Assembly: GCF_011759365.1 (NCBI RefSeq)
Contig: NZ_JAARLZ010000015.1
Location: 52,815-116,814, forward strand
Source of the DNA: Luteibacter anthropi
GTDB lineage: Bacteria > Pseudomonadota > Gammaproteobacteria > Xanthomonadales > Rhodanobacteraceae
DNA length: 64,000 bases
Direction of reading: 5' to 3'
Part shown: positions 26,178-35,060 of the stretch, piece after piece
Layout: each line of letters begins with the position of its first letter
Numbering within the stretch: the first letter of the stretch is position 1
The notes under the pieces: generated by a model
Database searches by the model: none
Seen by the model: only the letters and a program-made list of their open reading frames with translations
Told to the model about the DNA's origin: nothing
Translations under genes and position numbers: made by a program

Positions 26178-27419
26178 ATGTCGGAAGGGAAAACAGCAGG
26201 GCCCCCGGTCGATCGGCAACTGGCCGAGACGATGGATGCCTTACAGGCATTCGGCAGGATGGAGCGCGATGCGCAGCTGGGCAATGTGGAAGCCCAGTTC
26301 CTCGTTGGTGAAGCTTATTTCGATGGCCGTGAAGTGGCGCGTGACCGCCAGCGCTCAGCTCATTGGTTCCGCCGCGCGGCGGAACAGGGGCACCTGGAAG
26401 GGCAGTGCCGGCTCGCCGAGCATTACGCCGAGGGGCAGGGCGTGCCGCTCGATCCCATCGAGGCGGTGATCTGGTACCAGCGTGCGGCGGACACCGGTTA
26501 TGCCGAGGCGCAATGCGCGCTAGGCACGATGCATGCGCGCGGCCAGGGCGTGGAGGCCAGTCGTGAGCAGGCCTTGCACTGGTGGGGCCTGGCCGCTGAC
26601 CAGGGGCATGTCCAGGCCTGCCTGAACCTGGGCGTGTCGCATTATTTCGGTCGTGGCGTGCCGCGTGATGCCGAGCTGGCGTTTGCTTTCTACAGCAAGG
26701 CGGTGGAACGCGGCAGCCCGGAGGCCCGGGGCTATGGCGATGCGTTGTGCAGCATCGCGCATATGTACTGTGATGGCATCGGCGTGGCACGCAGTACCCG
26801 TCTCGGTGCGCTGCATTACCGCCGCGCGGCGGAAATGGGCAATGCCAGCGCGCAGTTCGCGCTGGGGCGCATGTTCATGGACGGCAGCGATGGCCTGCCT
26901 GTCGATCGTCCGCAGGCGAAGCACTGGCTGGGGCTGGCGGCGGAGCAGGGCGACAACGAGGCGAAGCAACGCCTGGCGATGCTCGATGCCGAGCCGGAGG
27001 CTGAAGCAGTACCGGAAAGGATTGCCCGGCTGGGGCCGCAGGATGCCGAGGGGCAGTTCGACCTGGGCAGGCGCCTCGCGTTGGGCGATGGCGTGGCGCG
27101 CAATGATCCGGAGGCGATCCGCTGGCTGGCGCTGGCGGCCGAGCGTGACCATGTGGCCGCGCAGTGCCTGCTGGCGCAGATGATCGACGGAGGGCGCGGC
27201 GTGCCGCGCAACGTCGAGGAAGTGCTGCGGCTGTACCGGCTTGCCGCATCGCAGGGCTATCCGGAAGCCCAGTACGAGCTGGGACGTTTTCATGAAACCG
27301 GCGATGGCGTACCGCGAAATCTTTCGGTGGCGCGCGCGTGGTATCGCAAGGCAGCGGCCCGCGGCCACCTGAAAGCCATCCGCCGCCTCGAACCCCGCCC
27401 CTGGTGGAAGCTCTGGTAA
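26178..27419 (+). CDS. Sel1-repeat (TPR-like) protein
   Basis: 413 aa, made of about ten Sel1-like repeats of 36 residues, pattern AQxxLGxxYxxGxGVxxDxxxAxxWxxxAAxxG (for example HARGQGVEASREQALHWW and FHETGDGVPRNLSVARAW). No signal peptide is seen, so it is probably a cytosolic protein-protein scaffold. It ends with a basic RRLEPRPWWKLW. The ATG follows an AGGG. The partner is unknown. Confidence 0.88.
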   Translation: MSEGKTAGPPVDRQLAETMDALQAFGRMERDAQLGNVEAQFLVGEAYFDGREVARDRQRSAHWFRRAAEQGHLEGQCRLAEHYAEGQGVPLDPIEAVIWYQRAADTGYAEAQCALGTMHARGQGVEASREQALHWWGLAADQGHVQACLNLGVSHYFGRGVPRDAELAFAFYSKAVERGSPEARGYGDALCSIAHMYCDGIGVARSTRLGALHYRRAAEMGNASAQFALGRMFMDGSDGLPVDRPQAKHWLGLAAEQGDNEAKQRLAMLDAEPEAEAVPERIARLGPQDAEGQFDLGRRLALGDGVARNDPEAIRWLALAAERDHVAAQCLLAQMIDGGRGVPRNVEEVLRLYRLAASQGYPEAQYELGRFHETGDGVPRNLSVARAWYRKAAARGHLKAIRRLEPRPWWKLW

Positions 27420-27422
27420 CCC

Positions 27423-27508
27423 TGTAGGAGCGCGCCTTGCGCGCGACCGGTTCTTGCGATCTGCTTCCATTTCGCGACAACCGGTCGCGCGCAAGGCGCG
27501 CTCCTACA
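27423..27508. repeat. REP-like doublet
   Basis: Inverted pair between the Sel1 gene and the M1 peptidase; arms extend through ACCGGTT. Confidence 0.92.
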
Positions 27509-27594
27509 GGGGGGACCATGACTTCCGGCGCTTCACGCCCTTGCTCGCCCGGCGCGACTATCGCCGGGTCAACTTCCCCAGGGGCACCCTTTCC

Positions 27595-30225
27595 ATGCGC
27601 AAACCTCTCGTCCGTGCGCTCGCCATCGCGCTCGCCGGTGTCTCGTCGGTCGCGTTCGCCGCGCCGGCTGCCGATCCGGCTGCCCAGACCACCACTCAGC
27701 TGCCCCGTGGCATCACGCCCACGCACTACGACGTGTCCATCGCCACGCACGCCGACAAGCTCAGCTTCGACGGCAAGGTGTCCATCGACCTGACGGTGGC
27801 CACACCCACGAGTTCGATCACGCTCAATGCGATCGACATGAGCTTTGCGAAGGTGTCCCTTGCGCCGGTGAAGGGCAAGGCCAGCTTTGCTGCACCGAAG
27901 GTCAAGGTGGATGAAGAGGCGCAGACCGCCACATTCACCTTCGACCATGCGATCCCCGCCGGCGACTACCGCCTGACGATGGATTACTCGGGCAAGATCG
28001 GCACGCAGGCCAACGGCCTGTTCGCCATCGATTACGACACCGAGCACGACGGCAAGAAGCGTGCGCTCTACACGCAGTTCGAGAACTCCGATGCACGCCG
28101 TTTCATCCCGTCGTGGGACGAACCGGCCTACAAGGCCACCTTTACCCTCGACGCCACGGTGCCTAGCGGCCAGATGGCCGTGAGCAACATGCCGGCCGCC
28201 TCGACGAAGGATCTCGGTAACGGCCTGTCGAAGGTGAGCTTCGCGCAGACGCCGAAGATGTCCACCTACCTGCTGTTCTTCGGCACGGGCGATTTCGAAC
28301 GCGCCACCACCACGTCCGATGGCGTGGAAATCGGTGTCATCACGCAGAAGGGCAAGATCTCGCAGGCGCAGTTCACCCTCGATACGGGCAAGGCCGTGTT
28401 GAAGGAATACAACGCGTATTTTGGCGTGCCGTATCCGCTGCCCAAGCTCGACAACATCGCCTCGCCGGGCCAGAGCCAGTTCTTCTCGGCGATGGAAAAC
28501 TGGGGCGCGATCTACACCTTCGAGTATTCGCTGCTGCTCGATCCGTCGTTCTCCACCCAGGGCGACAAGCAGGAAGTGTTCAACACCGCCGCGCACGAAA
28601 TGGCGCACCAGTGGTTCGGCGACCTGGTGACCATGCGCTGGTGGGACGACCTCTGGCTTAACGAAGGGTTCGCCTCGTGGCTCGCCTCGCGCACCACGGA
28701 GCGCCTGCACCCGGAATGGCATACCGAGCTCGACGCCGTGGGTACGCGCGAGGCGGCGATGAGCCAGGATTCGGTGGCGACCACGCATCCGGTCGTGCAG
28801 CACATCGATACGGTGGAGCAGGCCAGCCAGGCTTTCGACAACATCACCTATGCCAAGGGTGAATCCGTCATCCACATGCTGGAGGCCTATGTGGGCCCGG
28901 ATGCATGGCGCAAGGGCGTGCAGGATTACATCAAGGCGCACGCGTATTCGAACACGGTGTCGGACGATCTGTGGAAGGCCATCGATGCGGCGGCCGGCAA
29001 GCCGGTGAGCACGATCGCCCACGACTTCACCTTGCAGCCGGGCATTCCGCTCGTGCGCGTGGATGAGGTCACCTGCGCCAATGGCAGCACCACGCTGAAG
29101 CTTTCGCAGGGTGAATTCACCCGGGATCGCCCGGACAAGACGCCGCTGCGCTGGCACGTGCCGGTGATTGCGAAAACGCTGGGCGGTGCGCCGGCCTCGA
29201 CCCTGCTCGACGGCGAAGGCACGCTCACCGTGGCCGGCTGCGGCCCGGTGCTGGTGAATGCCGGACAGACCGCCTACTACCGCACGGCGTACAAGCCGGA
29301 GCAGTTCAAGGCCTTGCAGCAGTCGTTCGCGAAGCTGCAGCCGATCGACCAGCTGGGCCTGGTGGCCGATACCTGGGCCCTGGGCATGACGGGTCTGCAG
29401 CCGGCATCCGACGTTCTTGACCTGGTGAAGGTCACGCCGCGCGATGCATCTCCGGTGCTGTGGAACGACATCGCCGGCGACCTGGCCGGGCTGGATACGT
29501 ATTACGACGGCGAAGCGAAGCAGCAGGCGGTGTTCCGCAAGTTCGCCATCGCGCGCCTGAGCCCGAAGCTCGACGAACTGGGCTGGGAGCCGAAGGCGGG
29601 CGAAGCCTCGCCGGTGACTCTCCTGCGTTCGCGCCTGATCGGTACGCTGGGTCGCCTTGGCGATGCCAAGGTGATTGCCGAAGCCCGCAACCGTTACCAG
29701 AGCGACAAGATGGCGCCCGACCTGCGCAAGGTGATCCTCGGCGTGGTGGCGTACAACGCGGATGCCGCGACGTGGGACAAGCTGCATGCGCAGGCGAAGG
29801 CGGAGAAGACGCCGCTGGTGAAGGATCGCCTGTATGCCCTGCTGGCCTCGACGCGCGACGAAGCGCTGGCGAAGCGCGCGCTCGAACTGGCCATCACGGA
29901 CGAGCCGGGCGCGACCAACAGCGCGAGCATGCTGACGCGCGTGTCCGGCAGTCATCCGGAGCTGGCCTTCGATTTCGCCGTGAGCCACAAGGACAAGGTG
30001 GATACCTTCGTCGATGGTTCCTCGGCGTCGCGTTACTACCCGCGGCTGGCCTACGGTTCGCTGGACGAGGCGATGATTCCGAAAGTGGAAGCGTTTGCGC
30101 AGAAGTATCTCGCGGCAACATCGCGTCGCGAGGCCGAAAGCGCGGTGGCCAACATCCGTTATCGCCTGCAGGTGCGCAAGGAGCGCCTGCCTGCCGTGGA
30201 TGCGTGGTTGCAGAAGAACGGTTGA
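27595..30225 (+). CDS. Secreted M1-family aminopeptidase
   Basis: 876 aa from the ATG at 27595; a longer frame from 27454 would translate a REP repeat and is rejected. The signal peptide is residues 1-22 (SSVAFA-AP). Zinc site HEMAH (His334, Glu335, His338) with Glu357 18 residues later, the classic HExxH-x18-E. The exopeptidase GAMEN motif is SAMEN at 298-302, with Gly changed to Ser. The ERAP1-like C-terminal helical domain follows to the end. It trims peptides from the N-terminus in the periplasm or outside. A strong terminator follows. Confidence 0.95.
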   Translation: MRKPLVRALAIALAGVSSVAFAAPAADPAAQTTTQLPRGITPTHYDVSIATHADKLSFDGKVSIDLTVATPTSSITLNAIDMSFAKVSLAPVKGKASFAAPKVKVDEEAQTATFTFDHAIPAGDYRLTMDYSGKIGTQANGLFAIDYDTEHDGKKRALYTQFENSDARRFIPSWDEPAYKATFTLDATVPSGQMAVSNMPAASTKDLGNGLSKVSFAQTPKMSTYLLFFGTGDFERATTTSDGVEIGVITQKGKISQAQFTLDTGKAVLKEYNAYFGVPYPLPKLDNIASPGQSQFFSAMENWGAIYTFEYSLLLDPSFSTQGDKQEVFNTAAHEMAHQWFGDLVTMRWWDDLWLNEGFASWLASRTTERLHPEWHTELDAVGTREAAMSQDSVATTHPVVQHIDTVEQASQAFDNITYAKGESVIHMLEAYVGPDAWRKGVQDYIKAHAYSNTVSDDLWKAIDAAAGKPVSTIAHDFTLQPGIPLVRVDEVTCANGSTTLKLSQGEFTRDRPDKTPLRWHVPVIAKTLGGAPASTLLDGEGTLTVAGCGPVLVNAGQTAYYRTAYKPEQFKALQQSFAKLQPIDQLGLVADTWALGMTGLQPASDVLDLVKVTPRDASPVLWNDIAGDLAGLDTYYDGEAKQQAVFRKFAIARLSPKLDELGWEPKAGEASPVTLLRSRLIGTLGRLGDAKVIAEARNRYQSDKMAPDLRKVILGVVAYNADAATWDKLHAQAKAEKTPLVKDRLYALLASTRDEALAKRALELAITDEPGATNSASMLTRVSGSHPELAFDFAVSHKDKVDTFVDGSSASRYYPRLAYGSLDEAMIPKVEAFAQKYLAATSRREAESAVANIRYRLQVRKERLPAVDAWLQKNG

Positions 30226-30239
30226 TGGTGGTTTGAAAA

Positions 30240-30274
30240 CGCCCGCCGGTCACACGACCGGCGGGCGTTTTTTT
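30240..30274 (+). terminator. Intrinsic terminator of the M1 aminopeptidase gene
   Basis: A 12-bp stem CGCCCGCCGGTC/GACCGGCGGGCG with loop ACAC, then T7 (30268-30274). The last T is also the first base of the following REP unit. Confidence 0.93.
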
Positions 30275-30356
30275 AGGAGCGCGCCTCGCGCGCGACCGGT
30301 TGTCGCGAACGGGTACATATCGCGACAACCGGTCGCGCGCGAGGCGCGCTCCTACA
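30274..30356. repeat. REP-like doublet
   Basis: Inverted pair with arms extended through ACCGGTTGTCGCGA, between convergent genes. Confidence 0.92.
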
Positions 30357-30365
30357 AGGGTGAGG

Positions 30366-31211
30366 TTACTCGCAGGCGGCGGTGAGGGCGTCGCGGAAGC
30401 GGGGGGAATCGACCAGGGCTGCTGCCAGCAAGCCCTTGAAACGATCACCCTTGCCGCAGGTCGGCAGGCGGTAAAGCTCCGCGTCGTCACCGCGCCGGTC
30501 CACGCCATGCGAGACCAGGCAGCTGCGATCCAGCGACACTACCACCGTGCCCGCGCACAGACGTCGTGCGAGGGCGTTGATCGTCGTATCGCCCATACCG
30601 GTGACCGCTTGCGCGGTGACATCGATATTGAGAAAGCGCCCGCAGGCGTGGGCAAACTCGTACACGTCAAACAGCAGCACGTCGGTGCTGGCGAATTCAC
30701 GCACGGAAAGACGCGGCGGCAACGGACCCGGATCGAACAGGCGCAGCATGCGTCGCTCGCCGGCCAGTTCCAGCGTGGCGGCCACGGCATCGATATTGGC
30801 CTGCGCCGAAACCAGCAGGACGCGGGCATCAGCGAGCAGGTCGGTCTGCCGGGCGATGAAGTCGCCGTCGAGATGTTCGTTGGCCCCATCGGCCACGACC
30901 GAAAGCGTCGGGCTCTTGCCGTCGCCGATCTCGGTGGCCCGGCCGGTGCGCACGCCGGCTACGACCTGCCAGCGCGCAGTACCGCGTGCCGGCAATCCGG
31001 ATGGATCGATGATGTCGTCGCCGATGGCGGCGATCAGCGCGGTGGGCACACCGCTGCGTGACGCGGCGAGGGCCTGGTGCCAGGCCTTGCCGCCGGGTGC
31101 GCGTTCGAACGAGGTGGCAGCGACCGGCTCGCCCGGACGAGGAAGGCGCGGCACATGCCAGCGCTCTTCCTCGTGGTAACCGCCGACGACCAGGAGACGC
31201 GCGGCGGTCAT
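30366..31211 (-). CDS. PfkB-family (ribokinase-like) kinase, probably nucleoside-directed
   Basis: 281 aa. The N-terminal GGKAWHQALAASRSG is the ribokinase-family substrate loop (usual GGKGANQAVAAARLG). The C-terminal anion-hole motif is GKGDRFKG (Asp256 as catalytic base) in place of the usual GAGD. Starting four bases after nupC, it is almost certainly co-transcribed with a nucleoside importer, so phosphorylation of nucleosides (inosine/guanosine or similar) is the best guess; ribose or other sugars are possible. It is slightly short for the family. Confidence 0.83.
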   Translation of the reverse strand: MTAARLLVVGGYHEEERWHVPRLPRPGEPVAATSFERAPGGKAWHQALAASRSGVPTALIAAIGDDIIDPSGLPARGTARWQVVAGVRTGRATEIGDGKSPTLSVVADGANEHLDGDFIARQTDLLADARVLLVSAQANIDAVAATLELAGERRMLRLFDPGPLPPRLSVREFASTDVLLFDVYEFAHACGRFLNIDVTAQAVTGMGDTTINALARRLCAGTVVVSLDRSCLVSHGVDRRGDDAELYRLPTCGKGDRFKGLLAAALVDSPRFRDALTAACE

Positions 31212-31215
31212 TCGA

Positions 31216-32520
31216 TCAGAAGCGTTCGAGCACGCCGGCGATGGTCGCCGTCATGAAGGTGGCGATGGTGCCGCCCAGCACGGCACGCAGGCCGAGGCGG
31301 GCGAGGTCGGCGCGACGGTTCGGGGCAAGGCCGCCGATGCCGCCGAGCTGGATCGCGATGGACGAGAAGTTGGCGAAACCGCACAGCGCGTAGGTCGCGA
31401 TCAGGCGGCTTTCCGGCAGCATCTGGGGCAGGTGGCGGGCGAGGTCGGCATAGGCCACGAACTCGTTGATGACCACCTTCTGGCCGATGAAGCTGCCGAC
31501 CAGGGTGGCGTCCTGCCAGGGCACGCCGATGAGCCAGGCCACCGGGGCCAGCACCCAGCCGAAGATGGTTTCGAGGCTGAGGCTCACCGGATGACCGGCC
31601 TGCACCGACAGCCATGCATTGAGGCTGTGGTCGCCGCCGAGCGTACCCACCCACTGCACCGGCGCATTGACCAGCGCGATGAGTGCGATGAAGGCCAGCA
31701 GCATGGCACCGACGTTCATGGCCAGCTTCAGGCCGTCGCCCGCGCCACCGGCAGCGGCGTCGATGACGTTGGCGGTGGTCTTCTCCACTTCGATGCGCAC
31801 GGTGCCGCGGGTGAGCGGCTCGCCGGTCTCGGGCACCAGGATCTTGGCCAGCACCATGGTGGCCGGGGCGGCCATGACGCTTGCGGTGAGCAGGTGCTTG
31901 GCGAAGAACATGCGCTGCGCCGGGTCGTCGCCGCCGAGCATGGCGACGTAGGCGGCCATCACCGAGCCGGCGATATGGGCCATGCCGCCGATCATCACGG
32001 TCATCAGCTCCGCCTGGGTCATCCGCTCGATGTACGGCTTGATGGTCAGGGGGGCCTCGGTCTGGCCGATGAACACGCTGGCGCAGACGCTGGTGGTCTC
32101 GGCACCGGACACGCGCATCACCTTGGTGATGACCCAGGCCATGCCCTTGACGATCTGCTGCATCACGCCGAGGTGGTAGAGCACGCCGGTAAGGGCAGCG
32201 AAGAAGACGATGGTGGGCAGCACCTTCACGGCGAAGATCACGCCGAACTTCTCGCTGTCGAGCAGGCTGCCGAAGATGAAGCGCGAGCCCACGTCCACGT
32301 AGTCGAGCAGGCGCACGAAGCCGGTGGCGATGGTGTCGAAGACATCACGGCCCAGCGGCACCTTGAGCACGATGGCGGCGAAGACGATCTGCAGGCCAAC
32401 ACCGGTGGCGACGAGCTTCCAGTCGACCACGCGCTTGTTGTTGGAGAAACAGAAGGCGATGGCGATCAGGGTCGCCAAACCGAACAGGCCAAACAGAACG
32501 TGGCCCAAGAGACCCAGCAT
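31216..32520 (-). CDS. nupC: Concentrative nucleoside transporter NupC family
   Basis: 434 aa, CNT family. GQTEAPLTIKPY, FSSIAIQLGGIGGL and GFANFSS are the nucleoside- and cation-binding re-entrant loop motifs, and KVVINEFVAY matches the family's NEF signature. About ten membrane helices. It imports nucleosides with Na+ or H+ across the inner membrane. It is followed directly by a PfkB kinase, a transport-plus-salvage pair. The ATG at 32520 starts a hydrophobic helix as expected. Confidence 0.93.
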   Translation of the reverse strand: MLGLLGHVLFGLFGLATLIAIAFCFSNNKRVVDWKLVATGVGLQIVFAAIVLKVPLGRDVFDTIATGFVRLLDYVDVGSRFIFGSLLDSEKFGVIFAVKVLPTIVFFAALTGVLYHLGVMQQIVKGMAWVITKVMRVSGAETTSVCASVFIGQTEAPLTIKPYIERMTQAELMTVMIGGMAHIAGSVMAAYVAMLGGDDPAQRMFFAKHLLTASVMAAPATMVLAKILVPETGEPLTRGTVRIEVEKTTANVIDAAAGGAGDGLKLAMNVGAMLLAFIALIALVNAPVQWVGTLGGDHSLNAWLSVQAGHPVSLSLETIFGWVLAPVAWLIGVPWQDATLVGSFIGQKVVINEFVAYADLARHLPQMLPESRLIATYALCGFANFSSIAIQLGGIGGLAPNRRADLARLGLRAVLGGTIATFMTATIAGVLERF

Positions 32521-32656
32521 CGTGACTTACCCCTTGCAAAGGCCGGGGGTAGCCCCGTGACCGCTTTAAAAAACGGGAGGTTACGGGAGGTGGCGGTGTG
32601 GGGCAAGGCGCACTGCGAAAAAACCGTCTCGCCAGTCCGGAGACCGGGGCGCCGGG

Positions 32657-32674
32657 CTCCTGCTTTCGCAGGAG
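32657..32674. repeat. Short copy of the second dispersed palindrome family
   Basis: CTCCTGC and GCAGGAG around TTTC, followed by CGACGGG. It resembles the hairpins at 42317-42393 and 63781-63855. It lies in the 297 bp between nupC and the LysE gene, where nothing else is seen. Confidence 0.65.
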
Positions 32675-32817
32675 CGACGGGTGGTTAGCGGGTGGGCTGG
32701 TGGGAAGGCCAGGGATCGCAGCGGGTGCGGTGGAGGCAACCGCGGGTGTCTTGCATCGACGGGGGCGACGGCGCTTAATCTCGTGATTCCCCAACGCTCG
32801 ATGCGACAGGTCGTTCC

Positions 32818-33447
32818 ATGAACCTCTTCCTCACTATCGCCCTGGTGCAGCTCGTGGCCCTGATCACGCCCGGACCGGACTTCTTCTTCGTTTCCCAGCT
32901 GGCGGCCAGCCGCTCGCGCCGCGAAGCCATTGCGGGCGTCATCGGCATCGCCATGGGCGTGGCCGTATGGGCGGCGCTGGCCCTGCTCGGCCTGCAACTG
33001 CTGTTGCACAAGCTGGTGTGGCTGGAGCGTGGCATTGCCATCGCCGGCGGCGCCTACCTGTGCTGGATGGGCGTGAAAATGCTGCGCGCTTCGTGGAAGG
33101 CCAACCCGGACGCGGCCGTGCCGGTGGTGGACGTGCGCGATTCCAGCCCGGGCCGGGCCCTGCTGCGCGGGCTGGCCACGAACCTTGCCAATCCCAAGGC
33201 CGCGATCTTCTTCGCCTCGATTTTCTCGGCCTTCCTGGGTGAAGGCGTGAACCCGGCCGCGCGCTGGGGCCTGTGGGCGCTGGTCACCGGGGAAACCATG
33301 CTGTGGTTCGGCGTGGTGGCGGCGGTGTTCGCCCTGCCGGCAATGCGTCGCGGCTATGTACGGGCGGCGCGCTGGATCGACGGTGGTGCAGGGGTGATCT
33401 TCACCCTGTTCGGCCTGCACCTCATCCTGGGTCGCCGGGCGGTCTGA
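32818..33447 (+). CDS. LysE/RhtB-family amino acid exporter
   Basis: 209 aa, six hydrophobic segments. ITPGPDFFFV near the N-terminus is the LysE-family signature, and NLANPKAAIFFASIF in the fourth segment is the second conserved block. It exports amino acids (threonine or homoserine lactone type) by proton antiport. Its stop codon lies in the loop of a terminator-like hairpin. It is convergent with the MarR gene. Confidence 0.92.
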   Translation: MNLFLTIALVQLVALITPGPDFFFVSQLAASRSRREAIAGVIGIAMGVAVWAALALLGLQLLLHKLVWLERGIAIAGGAYLCWMGVKMLRASWKANPDAAVPVVDVRDSSPGRALLRGLATNLANPKAAIFFASIFSAFLGEGVNPAARWGLWALVTGETMLWFGVVAAVFALPAMRRGYVRAARWIDGGAGVIFTLFGLHLILGRRAV

Positions 33448-33456
33448 CGACCGCCC
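33437..33456 (+). terminator. Hairpin over the lysE-family stop codon
   Basis: GGGCGGTC/GACCGCCC with loop TGAC containing the stop TGA. The T-run (CTTTTTTC) comes only about 13 bases later, so it is a weak terminator candidate between convergent genes. Confidence 0.5.
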
Positions 33457-33464
33457 TTGTCGGT

Positions 33465-33986
33465 TCAGCTTTTTTCGAGGTTTCGTCCCACATGCGACAG
33501 GCTCGCCGCGAAGCGGGCCAGGTCGGGTGGGAGCATGCCCTTCAGGGCATCGCCGGCCACTTCGGCCACCAGGGTGCGCACCCGGTCGGCCATGCGCTTG
33601 CCCAGCGGGGTCAGCGCGATGTCCACGAGGCGGCGGTCGGCGGTGTTGCGCTCGCGGCCCATCAGGCCACGTTCGATACCGGCATCCACCGCATGGGTGA
33701 CGGTGCTGGCGTTGACGCCGCAGGCCATCGCCAGCTCGGTGGAGATCATGCTGCGGCGACCGGCCAGCAGCAGGAGCATTTCCGCCTGCAGGGCGGTGAT
33801 CCCGAATTCGCGCTGGGCCCGGCGCCCCACCGCATCGCGCAGGCGGGAGCCGGCCAGCATGAGATCACGTCCCAGGGCGAGCGCGGCGGAAGGACTCGCG
33901 TCGCGCTCGACCACGATGGCGCCGTGCTCGAAAGCCGGACGTTCGGCGTGGGTGGCTGCCGTAGCTGTCATGTCCACGCCGCTCAT
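33465..33986 (-). CDS. MarR-family transcriptional regulator
   Basis: 173 aa. A winged helix lies at residues about 60-130 (LQAEMLLLLAG, ISTELAMACGVNASTVTHAVD, then wing RERNTADRRLVDIALTPLG with the MarR DxR motif). The ATG at 33986 overlaps the AraC-gene stop (TGATG), so the two are translationally coupled; GGAGG lies 11 bases upstream. The ligand is unknown. Confidence 0.88.
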   Translation of the reverse strand: MSGVDMTATAATHAERPAFEHGAIVVERDASPSAALALGRDLMLAGSRLRDAVGRRAQREFGITALQAEMLLLLAGRRSMISTELAMACGVNASTVTHAVDAGIERGLMGRERNTADRRLVDIALTPLGKRMADRVRTLVAEVAGDALKGMLPPDLARFAASLSHVGRNLEKS

Positions 33987-34750
33987 CAGTTTGCCGACCT
34001 CCGCCATGCCCCCGGCGGGATGCCGACGGTGCGGGTGAATACCCGGGTGAAATGGCTTTGTTCGGCGAAACCGCAGGCCAGGGCCACATCGGCCAGCGAC
34101 ATGTCGCTGGTGCGAAGCAGGGCCTGGGCACGTTCGATACGACGGTCGAGCAACCAGCGGTGTGGCGGCTTGCCCATGCTCCGGCGGAAGGCGCGGGAGA
34201 AATGGTTCACCGACAATCCGCAGGCCTCGGCCACCGCGGCCACGGGGAAGGACTGGTCGAGCCGCTCTTCCATGAAGGCCACGGCGCGACGCTCCTGCCA
34301 TCCGGCCAGGCCGCCGCGGGTGATGCCGCTGGGTTCGGCAGTCGAGGGGCTGCACGGCAGGATCGCGCGCAGGGCGAGGGCAACGTGGGCGACCAGCGGT
34401 GTATTTGGCATATCCGTGCGCAAGCTGTCGAAGAGGATGCTGGCCAGCGTCCGTACGGCAGGCGGATGACCCTGCGTGCAGGTCAGCCCGTCGGCCTGGC
34501 GACGGAAGAAGATGGCGCCGGCGCCGTCTCCATCCGTGGCGCGGGCAGCCCGGTAGACCAGCAACAGGTCGTCGGCCGTCCCGTCGAGAACGATCTCGGT
34601 CAGGGCGGCACGTCCGCGCAGGTTTTCCAGCAGGTTTTCCGCACCGGGACGGTCGCCCCGGTCCAGTGCGGCTGAGCGCTGGGCAAGGTCGACGATGACG
34701 GTGGCGGGGCGGGGGGGGACTGGGGGAAGGCTAGTGTCGATGCGGTACAT
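33986..34750 (-). CDS. AraC-family transcriptional regulator
   Basis: 254 aa. The two HTH motifs of AraC lie at residues about 155-250: FPVAAVAEACGLSVNHFSRAF and MSLADVALACGFAEQSHFTRVF, followed by the GIPPGAW end. The N-terminal 145 residues are not a recognisable cupin and may be a different sensor. It is co-transcribed with a MarR regulator, an uncommon pairing of two regulators in one unit with no enzyme gene beside them. Confidence 0.9.
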   Translation of the reverse strand: MYRIDTSLPPVPPRPATVIVDLAQRSAALDRGDRPGAENLLENLRGRAALTEIVLDGTADDLLLVYRAARATDGDGAGAIFFRRQADGLTCTQGHPPAVRTLASILFDSLRTDMPNTPLVAHVALALRAILPCSPSTAEPSGITRGGLAGWQERRAVAFMEERLDQSFPVAAVAEACGLSVNHFSRAFRRSMGKPPHRWLLDRRIERAQALLRTSDMSLADVALACGFAEQSHFTRVFTRTVGIPPGAWRRSAN

Positions 34751-34844
34751 CGGTGCCGATCCTCTCGGCGCTCGGGGGGAGGATCAAAGCATTGCGCACG
34801 CAAAGGTTGAGCCCTACCCCCGAATGGGGGACGGCCGGAAATGG

Positions 34845-35021
34845 TTATGTGACGCAGCGCACGACACCCGCCAGGATGGTCAGGATCACCACCGCGAGCA
34901 CCACGTGCCGGAGGTACGAACCCCCGGAAATACCGCCGTCATAGCTCGCATCGTCGAATTCCTGCGAGGCATCCCGGGGATGTCGCACGAAGGGCAGGCG
35001 CAGGCGTTTGCGGCGTGTCAT
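34845..35021 (-). CDS. Small single-pass membrane protein, hypothetical
   Basis: 58 aa from the ATG at 35021 (a GTG at 35036 adds five residues). A basic N-terminus (MTRRKRLRLP), an acidic middle (QEFDDASYD) and one helix (LAVVILTILAGVV). A coding origin is supported by that regular layout only; no family is recognised. It lies between the regulator pair and the gene at 35061, which ends 39 bp upstream of it on the same strand. Confidence 0.5.
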   Translation of the reverse strand: MTRRKRLRLPFVRHPRDASQEFDDASYDGGISGGSYLRHVVLAVVILTILAGVVRCVT

Positions 35022-35060
35022 GGGGTGATGTTCCACCGTCGCACGTCAAGGGACCGTCGC

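Noticed and set aside
26875..29988. A 1037-codon frame on the minus strand
   Set aside because: Shadow of the M1 aminopeptidase and Sel1 genes; it reads through a REP repeat and has no domain.
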